Assembly: GCA_964623635.1 (NCBI GenBank)
Contig: CAZUUA010000002.1
Span: forward strand, 114,723-178,722
Source: UMGS1696 sp964623635
Lineage (GTDB): Bacteria; Bacillota; Clostridia; Oscillospirales; CAG-272
Length of the DNA stretch: 64,000 nt
Reading direction: 5' to 3'
Shown here: positions 45,385-54,832 of the stretch, one piece after another
Layout: every line of letters starts with the position of its first letter
Numbering within the stretch: position 1 is the stretch's first letter
Made by a program: the position numbers and the translations under genes
The notes under the pieces: model-generated
Told to the model about the DNA's origin: nothing
Databases searched by the model: none
Seen by the model: the letters and a program-made list of their open reading frames with translations, nothing else

Positions 45385-47589
45385 ATGTACACACCGCTGC
45401 CCAAGCTGGATACCACAAAAATGCTACATCTTTCGCACTTTCCTACCACATACCAATGCGTGATCTTTCGCAACTGGGGACTGGTTCCCGTAGACCGGAT
45501 TGCCAAGGTCATTGGTACCGATACAGCACACGTCATAGAGGCTGCCAATGCTATGGGGCTTGATCCCAAGGAACCGGTACACCCGGACTGGATGACCAAG
45601 GGATATATCACCATCATTCACTACAACTGGCATATTTTGTCTTACGAAGATATTTGCACGCTGCTGGACTGGAGCAAAGAACGCTTAGCATACACCCTGC
45701 GTGAGGACGACTTTTTGGAGATCAAGCTGGGTCATTTCAAACCGGCCGTGCCAGATCCCACATACCGTCCTTTGACCGCAGAGGAGATTGCTGCCACCGA
45801 AGAGATCCGTCAGACGGTGCTGGAATGCCGGAATACGCTGCCGCCATACACCGCCGCTCCCTTTGCGTTCACACCGCAGCTGACAAAGCACGGCGCAACT
45901 CCCATGGTGGTGTCGGATCCCCGGTACGAGGAACGGTATCTGTATTCCTATTGTGCCCTCTACGGCGATACCTTTGCCGACCGGGAATTGATCGATGCGT
46001 CTTTCCCGGATGCGCTGCTAGCGGCCTATGCGGCAAACGGCATCACCGGCATCTGGACCCACATCGTGCTGTACACCGTGGTGCCGTATCCCTTTGATGA
46101 GACCTTGTCCGAAGGCTGGGAAAAGCGGCAGGCCGGTATGCGCTATCTGACCGAAAAGCTGGCAAAATACGGTCTCAAGCTGTTCTTCTACTTCAACGAA
46201 CCCCGAACCATGCCGGAAGCCTTCTTCCAGACCCATCCGGAGCTGCGTGGTTGTACCAGCGCCGATGGTGCTTACAGCAGCCTGTGCATATCCGTACCGG
46301 CCGTGCAAGCCTACCTACGGGACAGCGTTGCTATGCTGGCGAAGAACCTGCCGCTGTTGGGTGGCTTCTTCACCATCACCGCTTCCGAGAACCAGACCAA
46401 TTGCTACAGCCACACACCATACGGGGAAAAGTCCACCTGTCCTCGCTGCGGGCAGACCATGGATCACACGGACAGCTACGCACTGGTGAACCGGCTGATC
46501 TGGGAAGGCGTGTCCAGCGTGTCCGATAGCATCCGTGTCATCGCCTGGACCTGGGGCTGGGATCCACACAGCACGCCGCTTGCCATCGAAAAAATGCCAA
46601 AAGAAGTGGCCATCATGAACGTCAGCGAGCAAGGCGTCACCAAGGACATCGACGGCACCACTACCGGCGTTTTGGACTATTCGTTGTCCATCGAAGGCCC
46701 CGGCACCTACGCACTGTCCACGTGGCAAAAGGCGCACCAATGCGGTCACCATGCCTATGCCAAGCTGCAGCTGAACAACACCTGGGAGATCGCTGCCGTG
46801 CCCTGTATCCCGGCGCTGGAAAAGGTGTATCGGCATCTGTGTCGTTTGGCGGAAGCCGGGGACGCACGTCCCGATGGCCTGATGCTGTCCTGGACATTGG
46901 GTGGCTATCCATCGCCTACATTGCGGCTGGCATCCTATTTCTACGACAACGCCAAACCCATACCCACACTACCGGAGATCTATGCCGATATGTTTCCCGG
47001 TGCGGACATTCCCACGCTGATCGAAGCCATCCACAAATGCAGCGAAGCCTTTGACGCCTATCCGTTCCACATCTCCGCTGCCTATAGCGGTCCTCAGTTC
47101 CATGCACCGGCCAATTTGCTGTTCCCGGAAAAATGCGGTTTTGTCGCCACCATGACCGGTTTCCCCTATGACGATATCGATAGCTGGAAGGCCATTTTCC
47201 CGGCGTCCACCTACATACGACAGCTGCAAAAGCTGTCCGATGGTTGGCATGAAGGCGTAGAGCTGCTTCGTCCGTTGGCAGAGCATTCCACCGATCCCAC
47301 CATGCAGACCCTTTGGCACTGTGCCGAGGTGTGCGACGCCCATTTCCGTTCCATGCTGCTGCAGTGCTGGTTCGTGTGCCTGCGGGATGACCGTGCGGAG
47401 AGGGAACTGGTGCCCTGTACGATCGCAGACATTCTGGCGGAAGAGGAGCGCATCAGCAGGCGTGTTGCTGCCGTGCAAGCCATCGATCCAACCATTGGCT
47501 ACGAATCCACCAACCACTATGTGTACTACAGAAATAACTTATGGGAAAAGATCTTGAACTGCCGCTGGCTGGCCAAGCAAGGCAAATGA
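45385..47589 (+). CDS. Large TIM-barrel-like protein, probable glycosidase-related, unknown
   Basis: 734 residues from ATG 45385 (GGAGG upstream); no signal peptide. An N-terminal helical part (~1-130) precedes a barrel-like region: ANGITGIWTHIVLYTVVPYPFDETLSEGWEKR, then YGLKLFFYFNEPRTMPEAFF, GGFFTITASEN, a CPRCGQTMDH Cys/His pair, and IRVIAWTWGWDP (~395). The alternating strands with NEP, ASEN and charged loops look like a glycoside hydrolase barrel, but I cannot place it in a named family. The last ~200 residues are mostly helical. The + strand neighbours offer no operon partner. Confidence 0.7.
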   Translation: MYTPLPKLDTTKMLHLSHFPTTYQCVIFRNWGLVPVDRIAKVIGTDTAHVIEAANAMGLDPKEPVHPDWMTKGYITIIHYNWHILSYEDICTLLDWSKERLAYTLREDDFLEIKLGHFKPAVPDPTYRPLTAEEIAATEEIRQTVLECRNTLPPYTAAPFAFTPQLTKHGATPMVVSDPRYEERYLYSYCALYGDTFADRELIDASFPDALLAAYAANGITGIWTHIVLYTVVPYPFDETLSEGWEKRQAGMRYLTEKLAKYGLKLFFYFNEPRTMPEAFFQTHPELRGCTSADGAYSSLCISVPAVQAYLRDSVAMLAKNLPLLGGFFTITASENQTNCYSHTPYGEKSTCPRCGQTMDHTDSYALVNRLIWEGVSSVSDSIRVIAWTWGWDPHSTPLAIEKMPKEVAIMNVSEQGVTKDIDGTTTGVLDYSLSIEGPGTYALSTWQKAHQCGHHAYAKLQLNNTWEIAAVPCIPALEKVYRHLCRLAEAGDARPDGLMLSWTLGGYPSPTLRLASYFYDNAKPIPTLPEIYADMFPGADIPTLIEAIHKCSEAFDAYPFHISAAYSGPQFHAPANLLFPEKCGFVATMTGFPYDDIDSWKAIFPASTYIRQLQKLSDGWHEGVELLRPLAEHSTDPTMQTLWHCAEVCDAHFRSMLLQCWFVCLRDDRAERELVPCTIADILAEEERISRRVAAVQAIDPTIGYESTNHYVYYRNNLWEKILNCRWLAKQGK

Positions 47590-47643
47590 TGAAAAACAAC
47601 AGCATCCGTTACTTTTATACAAAATAAAAGATTTGCGCAAAAC

Positions 47644-47678
47644 AAAAGCGGCAGGGGAATAACCTCACCGCTTTTTCT
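47644..47678. terminator. Bidirectional terminator
   Basis: AAAAGCGG (47644-47651) pairs with CCGCTTTT (47668-47675), inner AGG/CCT pairing; flanks are T-rich on both strands, suiting convergent genes. Confidence 0.8.
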
Positions 47679-47747
47679 CTTGTGTGCAGAAATGGAAACA
47701 GGGTAGAGTCACCATCTTTCATGCCCGCTCGTCTCCGTGCTTCCGGA

Positions 47748-48608
47748 TCAACCGTTTCGAGCAGCGTCCACCTGATCCGCCAAATACCGTGCTACGGATA
47801 CCGTAAACCGTTCAAACATATCTCGTACCGCATCCGAACCGGTCTGGGGCAGCATACCGGAGGTCTCCAGGATCATGGGTCCCTGGAAGTTGATTTCTGC
47901 CAGTGCCTTGGTGAAGCTCTCCCAGTTGGCACAGCCTAAGAAGGGAAGCTGGTGGGCATCCCGTTTGCCATCGTTGTCATGGATGTGGAGAGACTGCAGA
48001 TAGGGTGCGGCCAGACGAACCATCTCACCCAGATCCGTACCGTACACATTCACGTGTCCCGTGTCCAGACAAATACCGATGTGCTCGGAGCCTACCTTTT
48101 GTACTGCTTCCACGATCTTGGGGATCGGCGAGATCCGGTGCGCCATCATGGGCATATTTTCCAGACAAATGGTCACGCCATACTTTTCACAGTCCGGTAC
48201 CAGGTCCTGCAACAGTGCGATCGTCAGCGCTTCGGCATGGTCGGCGTCCTGCTCGGCACCCCAACCGTAGGGCATCTGCGGATGGATCACCAGTCGGGGA
48301 CAACCAGCCAGGTGACACATATACACCGCACGATGGAAGCATCGCCAGCCTTCCGCACGGGTCTCCGGGGTCGTGTCGTCCGTCGGCCAGGGACCATGGG
48401 CCTGCCACAGGATAATGCCTGTTTTTTCCACACCGGCACGCACCTTTTGACAATAGTCTTCCATGACCTTGTCATCGTGGTAGTAGTCTGCCTGGATGTC
48501 TGCAATGTTCCAGTCTGCCGCATCGTAGCCCAATTCCATCATACGGGCAAAGATACCCTCCGGCTCACCGCCATACCAGAAGGAGCCTGTAGAATTACCG
48601 ATCTTCAT
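47748..48608 (-). CDS. Sugar phosphate isomerase/epimerase (xylose isomerase-like TIM barrel)
   Basis: 286 residues. AP-endonuclease-2-like barrel with metal ligands in ICLENMPM (Glu), GICLDTGHVNVYG (Asp, His), LHIHDNDG (His) and MILETSG (Glu). Enzymes of this fold isomerise or epimerise keto-sugars or open inositol derivatives. AAGGAG precedes the ATG. A GH29 fucosidase gene lies 60 bases upstream on the same strand, so it may process the product of that enzyme. Confidence 0.87.
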   Translation of the reverse strand: MKIGNSTGSFWYGGEPEGIFARMMELGYDAADWNIADIQADYYHDDKVMEDYCQKVRAGVEKTGIILWQAHGPWPTDDTTPETRAEGWRCFHRAVYMCHLAGCPRLVIHPQMPYGWGAEQDADHAEALTIALLQDLVPDCEKYGVTICLENMPMMAHRISPIPKIVEAVQKVGSEHIGICLDTGHVNVYGTDLGEMVRLAAPYLQSLHIHDNDGKRDAHQLPFLGCANWESFTKALAEINFQGPMILETSGMLPQTGSDAVRDMFERFTVSVARYLADQVDAARNG

Positions 48609-48667
48609 AGTGCGTTCTCCTTATCAAAATGAAAGTTAAGTCTTTATAATATACCGGATATCGTGCA

Positions 48668-50071
48668 TTATACACGATACACGGTGATCTCCCGAAGGTC
48701 CACCGTATCCCGGGCAGAGGTGATGAGGATATCCAGCGTATCCGTTTCTGCCGTGACCGGGCAGATACAGTTGTTGCCAATGGTGTATCCACGGTGGATC
48801 GGCTGTCCGTTGTACAGGATACGGAAGCTCTCCACACGCTGTCCCACGGCGATATTCTCACGCAGCCGTACATAGGCCACCTTGACCTTTTCCGACAAAT
48901 GCAGTCGTAGCAGGCACTGGGTATCGCTGACAGGTGCTGTGGCGGTTCCATCGGCAGCGGCTGCATACATGGGACGAGAGAGAAGCTGCTTGTCCTCGGC
49001 CAGAGAAAGCTTTTCCACAGTGCAGGGAACGACCTTGTCTTCACCAAAGGCACTGCGAATGGCCTGTCCCAGCTCCTTGAGGCGTGCCACATCCTTGTCG
49101 TGGAAGCGACCGTTGGGCATGGGCGGTATGTTCAGATTGAATCCGGTGTTGGCGCCGCACGCATGGAGATAGGTGTTGAACAGCCGTTCCAGAGAATGGG
49201 GTTCTTCGTTTTCGTGATAGAACCAACCGGGTCGGATGGACATATCGATCTCCGCACCACAGAAGGCCAGTCCACGGGAATACTGGATCACCGGCAGATC
49301 CCCAATGCATTCGTCCCAGTTGAAGATCCAGGAGAGATCCCCGGCCATAGGTCCGGCACCGGTCTGCTTGTCCGCATGGAAGCACAGCTCGTGGGGCACC
49401 ACAGCCCATTCGGCACGTCGGGCAGATCCAGCTTCGTTGCCGCACCAGCGCACATCGGGACCATGGTCGTTGTAGATCACGGCATTCGGCTGGTATTTGC
49501 GGATCAGCTCCACATACCGAGGAAAATCATAGACCTGCTTTTTCCCGGAAGGACCTTCTCCGCAGGCATTGTCGAACCACACTTCAAACAGCTCGCCATA
49601 GCCGGTCAGCAGCTCTGTTAACTGTTCGCAGTAAAAATCGTTGTACGCATCGGTGCCATACTGGGGTGCATTGCGATCCCAGGGCGACAGATATACGCCA
49701 AACTTGATCCCACCACGGCGGCAGGCTTCGGCACATTCCTTCACCACGTCTCCCTGTCCGTTCTTCCAGGGACTGTTGCGTACACAGTGTTCCGTGGTCT
49801 TGGTGGGCCACAGGCAGAAACCATCGTGGTGCTTGGCGGTCAGGATGATCCCCTTCATACCGGCCGATTTCACCGCTTCTACCCAGCTGTCGCAGTCCAG
49901 CTCAACCGGGTTAAAAATGGATTCCGGCTCATCTCCCAAACCCCATTCCCGGTTGGTATATGTATTCACCGTAAAATGGACGAAGGCATAAAACTCCATG
50001 TCGTACCACCGTAGCTGCCGCCTGCTGGGTACCACGTGTGCTGCCGCTTGTATATAGTCTCGATATTCCAT
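48668..50071 (-). CDS. Alpha-L-fucosidase-like GH29, second copy
   Basis: 467 residues. AKHHDGFCLWP (His81-His82), GVYLSPWDR and FEVWFDNACGEG with the likely nucleophile Asp167 place it in GH29, in the subgroup with a C-terminal beta-sandwich (~335-467; coagulation-factor-type fold). Subgroup members often act on alpha-1,3/1,4-fucose rather than pNP-fucose. No signal peptide. AGGAGG lies 5 bases before ATG 50071. It forms a unit with the isomerase/epimerase downstream. Confidence 0.9.
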   Translation of the reverse strand: MEYRDYIQAAAHVVPSRRQLRWYDMEFYAFVHFTVNTYTNREWGLGDEPESIFNPVELDCDSWVEAVKSAGMKGIILTAKHHDGFCLWPTKTTEHCVRNSPWKNGQGDVVKECAEACRRGGIKFGVYLSPWDRNAPQYGTDAYNDFYCEQLTELLTGYGELFEVWFDNACGEGPSGKKQVYDFPRYVELIRKYQPNAVIYNDHGPDVRWCGNEAGSARRAEWAVVPHELCFHADKQTGAGPMAGDLSWIFNWDECIGDLPVIQYSRGLAFCGAEIDMSIRPGWFYHENEEPHSLERLFNTYLHACGANTGFNLNIPPMPNGRFHDKDVARLKELGQAIRSAFGEDKVVPCTVEKLSLAEDKQLLSRPMYAAAADGTATAPVSDTQCLLRLHLSEKVKVAYVRLRENIAVGQRVESFRILYNGQPIHRGYTIGNNCICPVTAETDTLDILITSARDTVDLREITVYRV

Positions 50072-50102
50072 AGAAACCTCCTTGAAAAATGGATCTTACG
50101 GA

Positions 50103-50513
50103 TCACAGAAAAATATGCACAGAAAAACGTTCCCGGCACTTGGGACAAACCACCGTGTGGCTACCCCGTTTGTGGGGCAGCTTGAGGATGGCATGGCAGT
50201 GCTTGCAGTGGCGGTAGCAGGTGCTTTTGCGATCCCGGCAACGATCCTTCAGTAAGATCAGCTCCTTTTTAATGGGATTCCAAACCTTCAGAAACAGCGC
50301 ATTTTCCCGCCGTCTTGCCATATGGTTTTTGGACAGTGTACGCCAAAAGGCATAGACCACCACGAACCCGGCCAGTGGTGCCAAAATGTCCCAGCCCAAA
50401 AGGGTCTGTAGGAGCACCAAGATCACATACAGACCCAGCAGTCCAAAGTATAGTGGATCGATCCCATACCGTCCCATCATAAAGCGTTGTAGTTTATTCC
50501 GTAAAGAATGCAT
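50103..50513 (-). CDS. Small membrane protein with C-terminal zinc ribbon
   Basis: 136 residues from ATG 50513. Two helices (~15-33 and ~37-53) are followed by a basic stretch and a ribbon with CKHCHAILKLP and CPKCRERFSV (two CxxC pairs, ~99-130) preceded by more Cys/His. No family name is certain. I prefer 50513 because AGAAGG precedes it; the in-frame ATG at 50540 is only 8 bases after the -10 box. Confidence 0.75.
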   Translation of the reverse strand: MHSLRNKLQRFMMGRYGIDPLYFGLLGLYVILVLLQTLLGWDILAPLAGFVVVYAFWRTLSKNHMARRRENALFLKVWNPIKKELILLKDRCRDRKSTCYRHCKHCHAILKLPHKRGSHTVVCPKCRERFSVHIFL

Positions 50514-50548
50514 GATACGACCTTCTTCTTTCCTTTTCATTTGGCTCT

Positions 50549-50577
50549 ATTATACAACCTGCACCGCCGGAAATCAA
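50549..50577 (-). promoter_or_regulatory. Sigma-A promoter of the zinc-ribbon membrane gene
   Basis: Minus strand TTGATT (50572-50577), 17-bp spacer, TATAAT (50549-50554). Confidence 0.78.
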
Positions 50578-50645
50578 CGGTTAACTGATACATGTCTATA
50601 AACTTTTTGTGACGTCGGCCTGCATTTTCCCCCAAAAGCAGAGAG

Positions 50646-51743
50646 CTACGCTTCGTCCCTGCGGTACACAGACAGGAGCTGCTTTCGAAAAGCTGCCATC
50701 TCTCGGTTCAGTTTGGGGAAGTCCATAGTAGACTTGTAGATCTCCTCCAGCGCCATATGTGCGTCTCCGGCCTTGACAAAATGATCCAGCGCTAAGGCAA
50801 GCATCTCTGTCATCAGCCGATGGGTAAGCCGCAGGGAACCTTTCACGCCATCCGGCAGTTCTTTTCGCAGAAAGCGTTGCATACATATGGTCTTGCCGGC
50901 ATCCGTTTCCGTTTCTGCCAGCGTAAGGTGCAGCGATAGCGCAGGGATCGCCATTTCCACGATCCGATCGTTGATGGGATGCAGAGACAATACCACCGGG
51001 ATCTGTGCCTGTTGACAAAGCTCTGCCAGAACCGCAAAAAGCCAGAGAGCAGTGCCATAGGCATCCTCGATGCGCCAATGCTGCGTGCATCCATATGCCA
51101 GACCGTCTGTACGATAGAGACCACGCATACCGATCGACCGGGTGCGAACGACCGTGCAGCCGCCTTGTCGTGCATCCTTGGGTACCTTTCGCAGCAGCCG
51201 TTCTCCCCATAGTCGCAGCTTTTCTATGTCGAGCAGGGAAAGCATCGCCTGGTAATTCTCCGCTTCTACGGTGGAAAGTGCAGCAAGTACACTGTATCCT
51301 TTGGTATAGCTTTCCTTCTTGGATTTGGTCAGACCGATGATCTCCTCTCGATGCGCCGCCAGCTTTTCACTGTGCCAATATTTGCCAAGATACACGATCT
51401 CCGAGACCGCACCCGGATAGGTCATCTCCCACACGTGTGGCGCCGTACCATCTAAGATCACATACCGTCCGTCCATGACCACTGCATCCAGGGACAGCGG
51501 ATCGGAGCTGCATAGGTAGCGTACACAGGAATGCCCGGCTTCCTCGGCTTCTGCGGCGACCTTGTGCATCAGCGTGCTTTTTCCCGTACCGCTTCCACCT
51601 TTGAGGATCCAAATATGTTCTATATCTTCCTCCATAGCGAAAGTATCGTAGGCGCCCACAAAACCACGTCCCGTATTGGCGCCGGCAAAAAACACAGGTG
51701 TATCGGCGTGTAGCAGTGTGTATCCTTGAAATATCGTACGCAT
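50646..51743 (-). CDS. PRK06851-type P-loop ATPase
   Basis: 365 residues from ATG 51743 (AAAGGAGG upstream). Walker A ILKGGSGTGKST (~46-57) sits near the N-terminus after HADTPVFFAGANTGRGFVGAYD; a second nucleotide-like half follows in the middle. The GFVGAYD and GLTKSKKESYTKGYSVL features fit the clostridial PRK06851 group (ATPases of unknown role, some linked to sporulation). It is cytoplasmic. I am sure of the P-loop but not of the role. Confidence 0.78.
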   Translation of the reverse strand: MRTIFQGYTLLHADTPVFFAGANTGRGFVGAYDTFAMEEDIEHIWILKGGSGTGKSTLMHKVAAEAEEAGHSCVRYLCSSDPLSLDAVVMDGRYVILDGTAPHVWEMTYPGAVSEIVYLGKYWHSEKLAAHREEIIGLTKSKKESYTKGYSVLAALSTVEAENYQAMLSLLDIEKLRLWGERLLRKVPKDARQGGCTVVRTRSIGMRGLYRTDGLAYGCTQHWRIEDAYGTALWLFAVLAELCQQAQIPVVLSLHPINDRIVEMAIPALSLHLTLAETETDAGKTICMQRFLRKELPDGVKGSLRLTHRLMTEMLALALDHFVKAGDAHMALEEIYKSTMDFPKLNREMAAFRKQLLSVYRRDEA

Positions 51744-51814
51744 AGTGCCTCCTTTGGTCAAACAAAACGAAGATTTCTCTTTCAGAATATGGCAAGCGGC
51801 ACCAAATGGACACA

Positions 51815-51850
51815 GAAAAAACCGCTCTGCCCACAAAAAAGCAAAGCGGT
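51815..51850 (-). terminator. Terminator after ilvE
   Basis: ACCGCT (51821-51826) pairs with AGCGGT (51845-51850), with outer GC pairs in between partly matched; on the minus strand TTTTTT follows. Confidence 0.75.
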
Positions 51851-51891
51851 CTGAGTACTTATTTTCAGAGAAAGGGAAGTGCGTCTATGCC

Positions 51892-52962
51892 TTAGTCGTT
51901 TACAGGTACAGTCCAACCCATGTCGTCCGGCAGCTTGCCCCACTGGATACCGGTGATGGCATCGTACAGTTTCTGGGAGATGGGACCGATCTGGTTGTTG
52001 TTGATGACCATCTTCTCACCGTTGTCAAACAGTTCGCCAACCGGAGAGATAACGGCAGCCGTACCGGTGCCGAATACTTCGTTCAGCTTGCCGTTCTTGT
52101 GTGCTTCGATCACTTCGTCGATGGAGAGCTTCCGTTCTTCCACCGGCACGCCCCAGCTCTGGAGCAGCTCGATGCAGGAACGACGGGTCACGCCGGGCAG
52201 AATGTTGCCGTCGGTCAGGTCGGGCGTGATCACCACACCATCGATCACGAAGAATACGTTCATGGCACCCACTTCGTCGATGTACTTTCTGTGTACGCCA
52301 TCCAGCCACAGCACCTGTGCGTAGCCCATCTTTTCAGCCTTTTCCTGCCCCTTCAGGGAAGCCGCATAGTTGCCGCCGGCCTTGGCAATACCGGTACCAC
52401 CCTTGACGCAGCGCACATATTCCCGTTCCACATAGATCTTCACCGGATCTAGACCGGCAGCGTAGTAGGATCCGCTGGGAGACAGGATGATGATGAACAG
52501 GTAGGTGTGGGACGGATGTACGCCCAGCATGGGATCGGTAGCGATGATGAAGGGACGGATGTACAGGGAAGCACCGTCATCGGTGGGAACCCAATCCTGA
52601 TCCACAGCGACCAGAGCCTTGATGGCCTGAAGTGCATCGGCAGGATCGATCTGGGGCACACACAGACGGTCGCAGGTGTTGTTCATTCTTTCGATGTTCT
52701 TGTCAGGCCGGAACAGCTGGATCTTGTTGTCAGCGGTACGATAGGCCTTCATACCTTCGAACAGCTCCTGTGCATAGTGGAACACCATGGCAGAAGGATC
52801 CAGGGAGATAGGACCGTAGGGAACGATCCGTGCATCGTGCCAGCCTTCTTCCACAGAGTAGGACATCAGAAACATATGGTCGGTGAACACCTTGCCAAAG
52901 CCCAGCTTACCGGTGGGTTTTGCCTTGGGTGCGGGATTTTTTTCGATTCTGATCTGCAGCAT
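51892..52962 (-). CDS. ilvE: Branched-chain amino acid aminotransferase
   Basis: 356 residues from ATG 52962, standard for the large (BCAT) form. The PLP lysine is in GIAKAGGNYAAS; AMNVFFVIDG, GNILPGVTRRS and GTGTAAVISPVGEL are class IV aminotransferase motifs. It moves the amino group between glutamate and the branched-chain keto acids. AAAGAGG precedes the start; the frame extends upstream without support. It is bounded by its own promoter and terminator. Confidence 0.96.
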   Translation of the reverse strand: MLQIRIEKNPAPKAKPTGKLGFGKVFTDHMFLMSYSVEEGWHDARIVPYGPISLDPSAMVFHYAQELFEGMKAYRTADNKIQLFRPDKNIERMNNTCDRLCVPQIDPADALQAIKALVAVDQDWVPTDDGASLYIRPFIIATDPMLGVHPSHTYLFIIILSPSGSYYAAGLDPVKIYVEREYVRCVKGGTGIAKAGGNYAASLKGQEKAEKMGYAQVLWLDGVHRKYIDEVGAMNVFFVIDGVVITPDLTDGNILPGVTRRSCIELLQSWGVPVEERKLSIDEVIEAHKNGKLNEVFGTGTAAVISPVGELFDNGEKMVINNNQIGPISQKLYDAITGIQWGKLPDDMGWTVPVND

Positions 52963-53001
52963 ATATTTACACCTCTTTGTATGTAGATAGATTCCGGTAT
53001 A

Positions 53002-53030
53002 ATTATACACCTTTTTTTCACTTTTGACAA
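53002..53030 (-). promoter_or_regulatory. Sigma-A promoter of ilvE
   Basis: Minus strand TTGTCA (53025-53030), 17-bp spacer ending GTG, TATAAT (53002-53007). Confidence 0.78.
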
Positions 53031-53110
53031 GACCTCAAATTTATATAGATTCCACCTTAGAACGACACAGAATTCTGTGCATATATACCATTCGGAAAAG
53101 GAGATCTCCT

Positions 53111-54391
53111 ATGCGAAAAACCATTCATTGTTGGACCGCCGCCGCTTTGCTGCTTTCTGCCATGGCTATACCTGCCTATGCCCTTGGCAATACGGTGCTC
53201 ACACCGGGACTGGAATGTCTCAGCGATGCCTGCGATATGATCCAGACCGGACTGACCTCGTCGGAGCTTCTGTTTACAGCCGGGGATTTTGCCGATGCCA
53301 TAGGCTACACACCACGCTCCATCACCATCACTTCCTTGCCACCGGCCAAAGACGGTACCCTGTATTTTGGTACGCTGCCTGTAGCTGTAGACCAGGAGAT
53401 TCAGATCCGCAACGTGTCCCTTTTGCGATTCGTTCCCACCGGCGACTGCACCACCTCGTCCTTCCGTTATCGGGGAGACAACACCTATAGCCACTGCTGT
53501 ACCCTGCGGTTCACCCCAACGATCAACCAAGCACCGGTCACAGCGGATATCGTTGGCGTTTCCGTATCGGCCTGGACACAGCAGGACATCAGCACCTGGG
53601 GGACACTGCCCGGTTCGGACCCGGATGGCGATGCGCTGACCTACGAGATCGTGTCGTATCCGCAAAAGGGACTGGTCAGCATCACCAACGAAGCGACCGG
53701 CAATTACCGTTATACGCCCTACGATGGCGTGACCGGCACAGACAGCTTCACCTATCGGGTACGGGACAGCTACGGCAATTATTCTCCGGTGCAAACGATG
53801 ACTGTTTCCATTGACGAGCCGGCCTGCCAGGTGGTCTTTGCCGATATGCAGGACCATTGGGCACAGAATGCTGCACTGGTCATGGTGGCGGAGACGGCCA
53901 TGGATGTGTATGCCGAAGGTGGTCAGGTGTATTTTCATCCGGACGAGACCATCACCAGAGAGGACTATTTGGTCACAGTCATGAAAGCGTTGGGTGCCGG
54001 TGAGGTGGAACCGTGTACCACCGTGTTTGCTGATAACGCCAGCATCGCACAGGATGCCACCGGATACGTGCAGCGTGCCTACAATCTGGGTATCATACAG
54101 GGCAGTGTGCAGGAGAATGCGCTCTATTTTCGACCTAAGGATATCATCACTCGGGCAGAGGCGGCGGTGATCCTGAACGCCATCGTCGGTGCTGAAATGC
54201 CGGATGTACTCCCCACCTTTGCCGATATTTCTGCGATCCCCACCTGGGCCAGTCCCTCGCTGTACGCACTGAACAGCCTGGGGATCCTGCGTGGCACCGG
54301 CGATGGCGTATTGGCACCGGACTCCCCTGTCAGTCGTGCACAGACGGCGCAGATGCTGCTCAGCGTCAAAAACCTGCTGCAACATGAATAA
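53111..54391 (+). CDS. Secreted SLH-domain surface protein with a cadherin-like repeat
   Basis: 426 residues from ATG 53111 (AAGGAG upstream). Signal peptide ends near AYA-LG (~24). Residues ~40-150 are beta-rich; ~168-255 form a cadherin/VCBS-like domain with GSDPDGDALTYEIVSYPQKG and GTDSFTYRVRDSYGN. Residues ~265-426 carry three S-layer homology domains (FADMQDHWAQNAALVMVAE; ITREDYLVTVMKALG; RAEAAVILNAI; VSRAQTAQMLL), which bind cell-wall polymers. A wall-attached protein of unknown ligand. The Asp-rich loop suggests calcium binding. Confidence 0.88.
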   Translation: MRKTIHCWTAAALLLSAMAIPAYALGNTVLTPGLECLSDACDMIQTGLTSSELLFTAGDFADAIGYTPRSITITSLPPAKDGTLYFGTLPVAVDQEIQIRNVSLLRFVPTGDCTTSSFRYRGDNTYSHCCTLRFTPTINQAPVTADIVGVSVSAWTQQDISTWGTLPGSDPDGDALTYEIVSYPQKGLVSITNEATGNYRYTPYDGVTGTDSFTYRVRDSYGNYSPVQTMTVSIDEPACQVVFADMQDHWAQNAALVMVAETAMDVYAEGGQVYFHPDETITREDYLVTVMKALGAGEVEPCTTVFADNASIAQDATGYVQRAYNLGIIQGSVQENALYFRPKDIITRAEAAVILNAIVGAEMPDVLPTFADISAIPTWASPSLYALNSLGILRGTGDGVLAPDSPVSRAQTAQMLLSVKNLLQHE

Positions 54392-54457
54392 GAAGCCCGG
54401 ATGGGTGCCATACTATCTCTGTACTCCAAGAATATGCGCACGGGAAAGGAAAACCAA

Positions 54458-54604
54458 ATGGAGAACCGGAAGCAGAATCCAAACAAGAATCAGACCGAGA
54501 AAAATCAGTATCAGAACAAAACAAACGAAAACAGAAACGAAAACAAAACGAACAGGAACCAGGCACAGGATACGAAACGACGGGAAGAGAACGATACACA
54601 GTGA
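54458..54604 (+). CDS. Small Asn/Lys/Gln-rich protein
   Basis: 48 residues from ATG 54458 with AAAGGA 8 bases upstream. Composition is dominated by Asn, Lys, Gln, Glu, Thr and Arg with no hydrophobic segment, as in short low-complexity proteins of clostridia. It follows the SLH gene by 67 bases and ends just before a terminator, so it could be the second gene of that transcript. It may be a spurious reading frame in A-rich DNA. Confidence 0.45.
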   Translation: MENRKQNPNKNQTEKNQYQNKTNENRNENKTNRNQAQDTKRREENDTQ

Positions 54605-54643
54605 CCGCTCTGCCCCAAAACGGATAACGGAAAACGGAGTACG

Positions 54644-54672
54644 AAAAAGCTGCCCATGTGGTGGCTTTTTTC
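54644..54672 (+). terminator. Terminator after the SLH unit
   Basis: AAAAAGCTGCC (54644-54654), 5-base loop, GGTGGCTTTTT (54660-54670); all positions pair, two as G-T wobbles. Confidence 0.85.
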
Positions 54673-54737
54673 TATTGACAATTTGTGTCAGAAGAATTAC
54701 CAAAAATTTAGGGGTACCATTTTCCCGGTGTATGGAT

Positions 54738-54743
54738 TATAAT
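54738..54743 (+). promoter_or_regulatory. -10 box before the MecA-like gene
   Basis: TATAAT with TATGGAT upstream; the best -35 at 17 bp spacing is only TACCAT (54715-54720). Confidence 0.5.
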
Positions 54744-54748
54744 GTATA

Positions 54749-54769
54749 GTATACGGTATACGGTATACG
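54749..54769. repeat. Three perfect tandem copies of GTATACG at a transcription start
   Basis: Units at 54749-54755, 54756-54762 and 54763-54769, each with the palindrome GTATAC. They begin 5 bases after the -10 box, that is at the expected start of transcription of the MecA-like gene. Confidence 0.85.
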
Positions 54770-54832
54770 ATCCAGAGAAACGGTGTCCCCGTCTGCGGTG
54801 GAATGCCGGATAGCCATCAGGAGGAAATAGCG

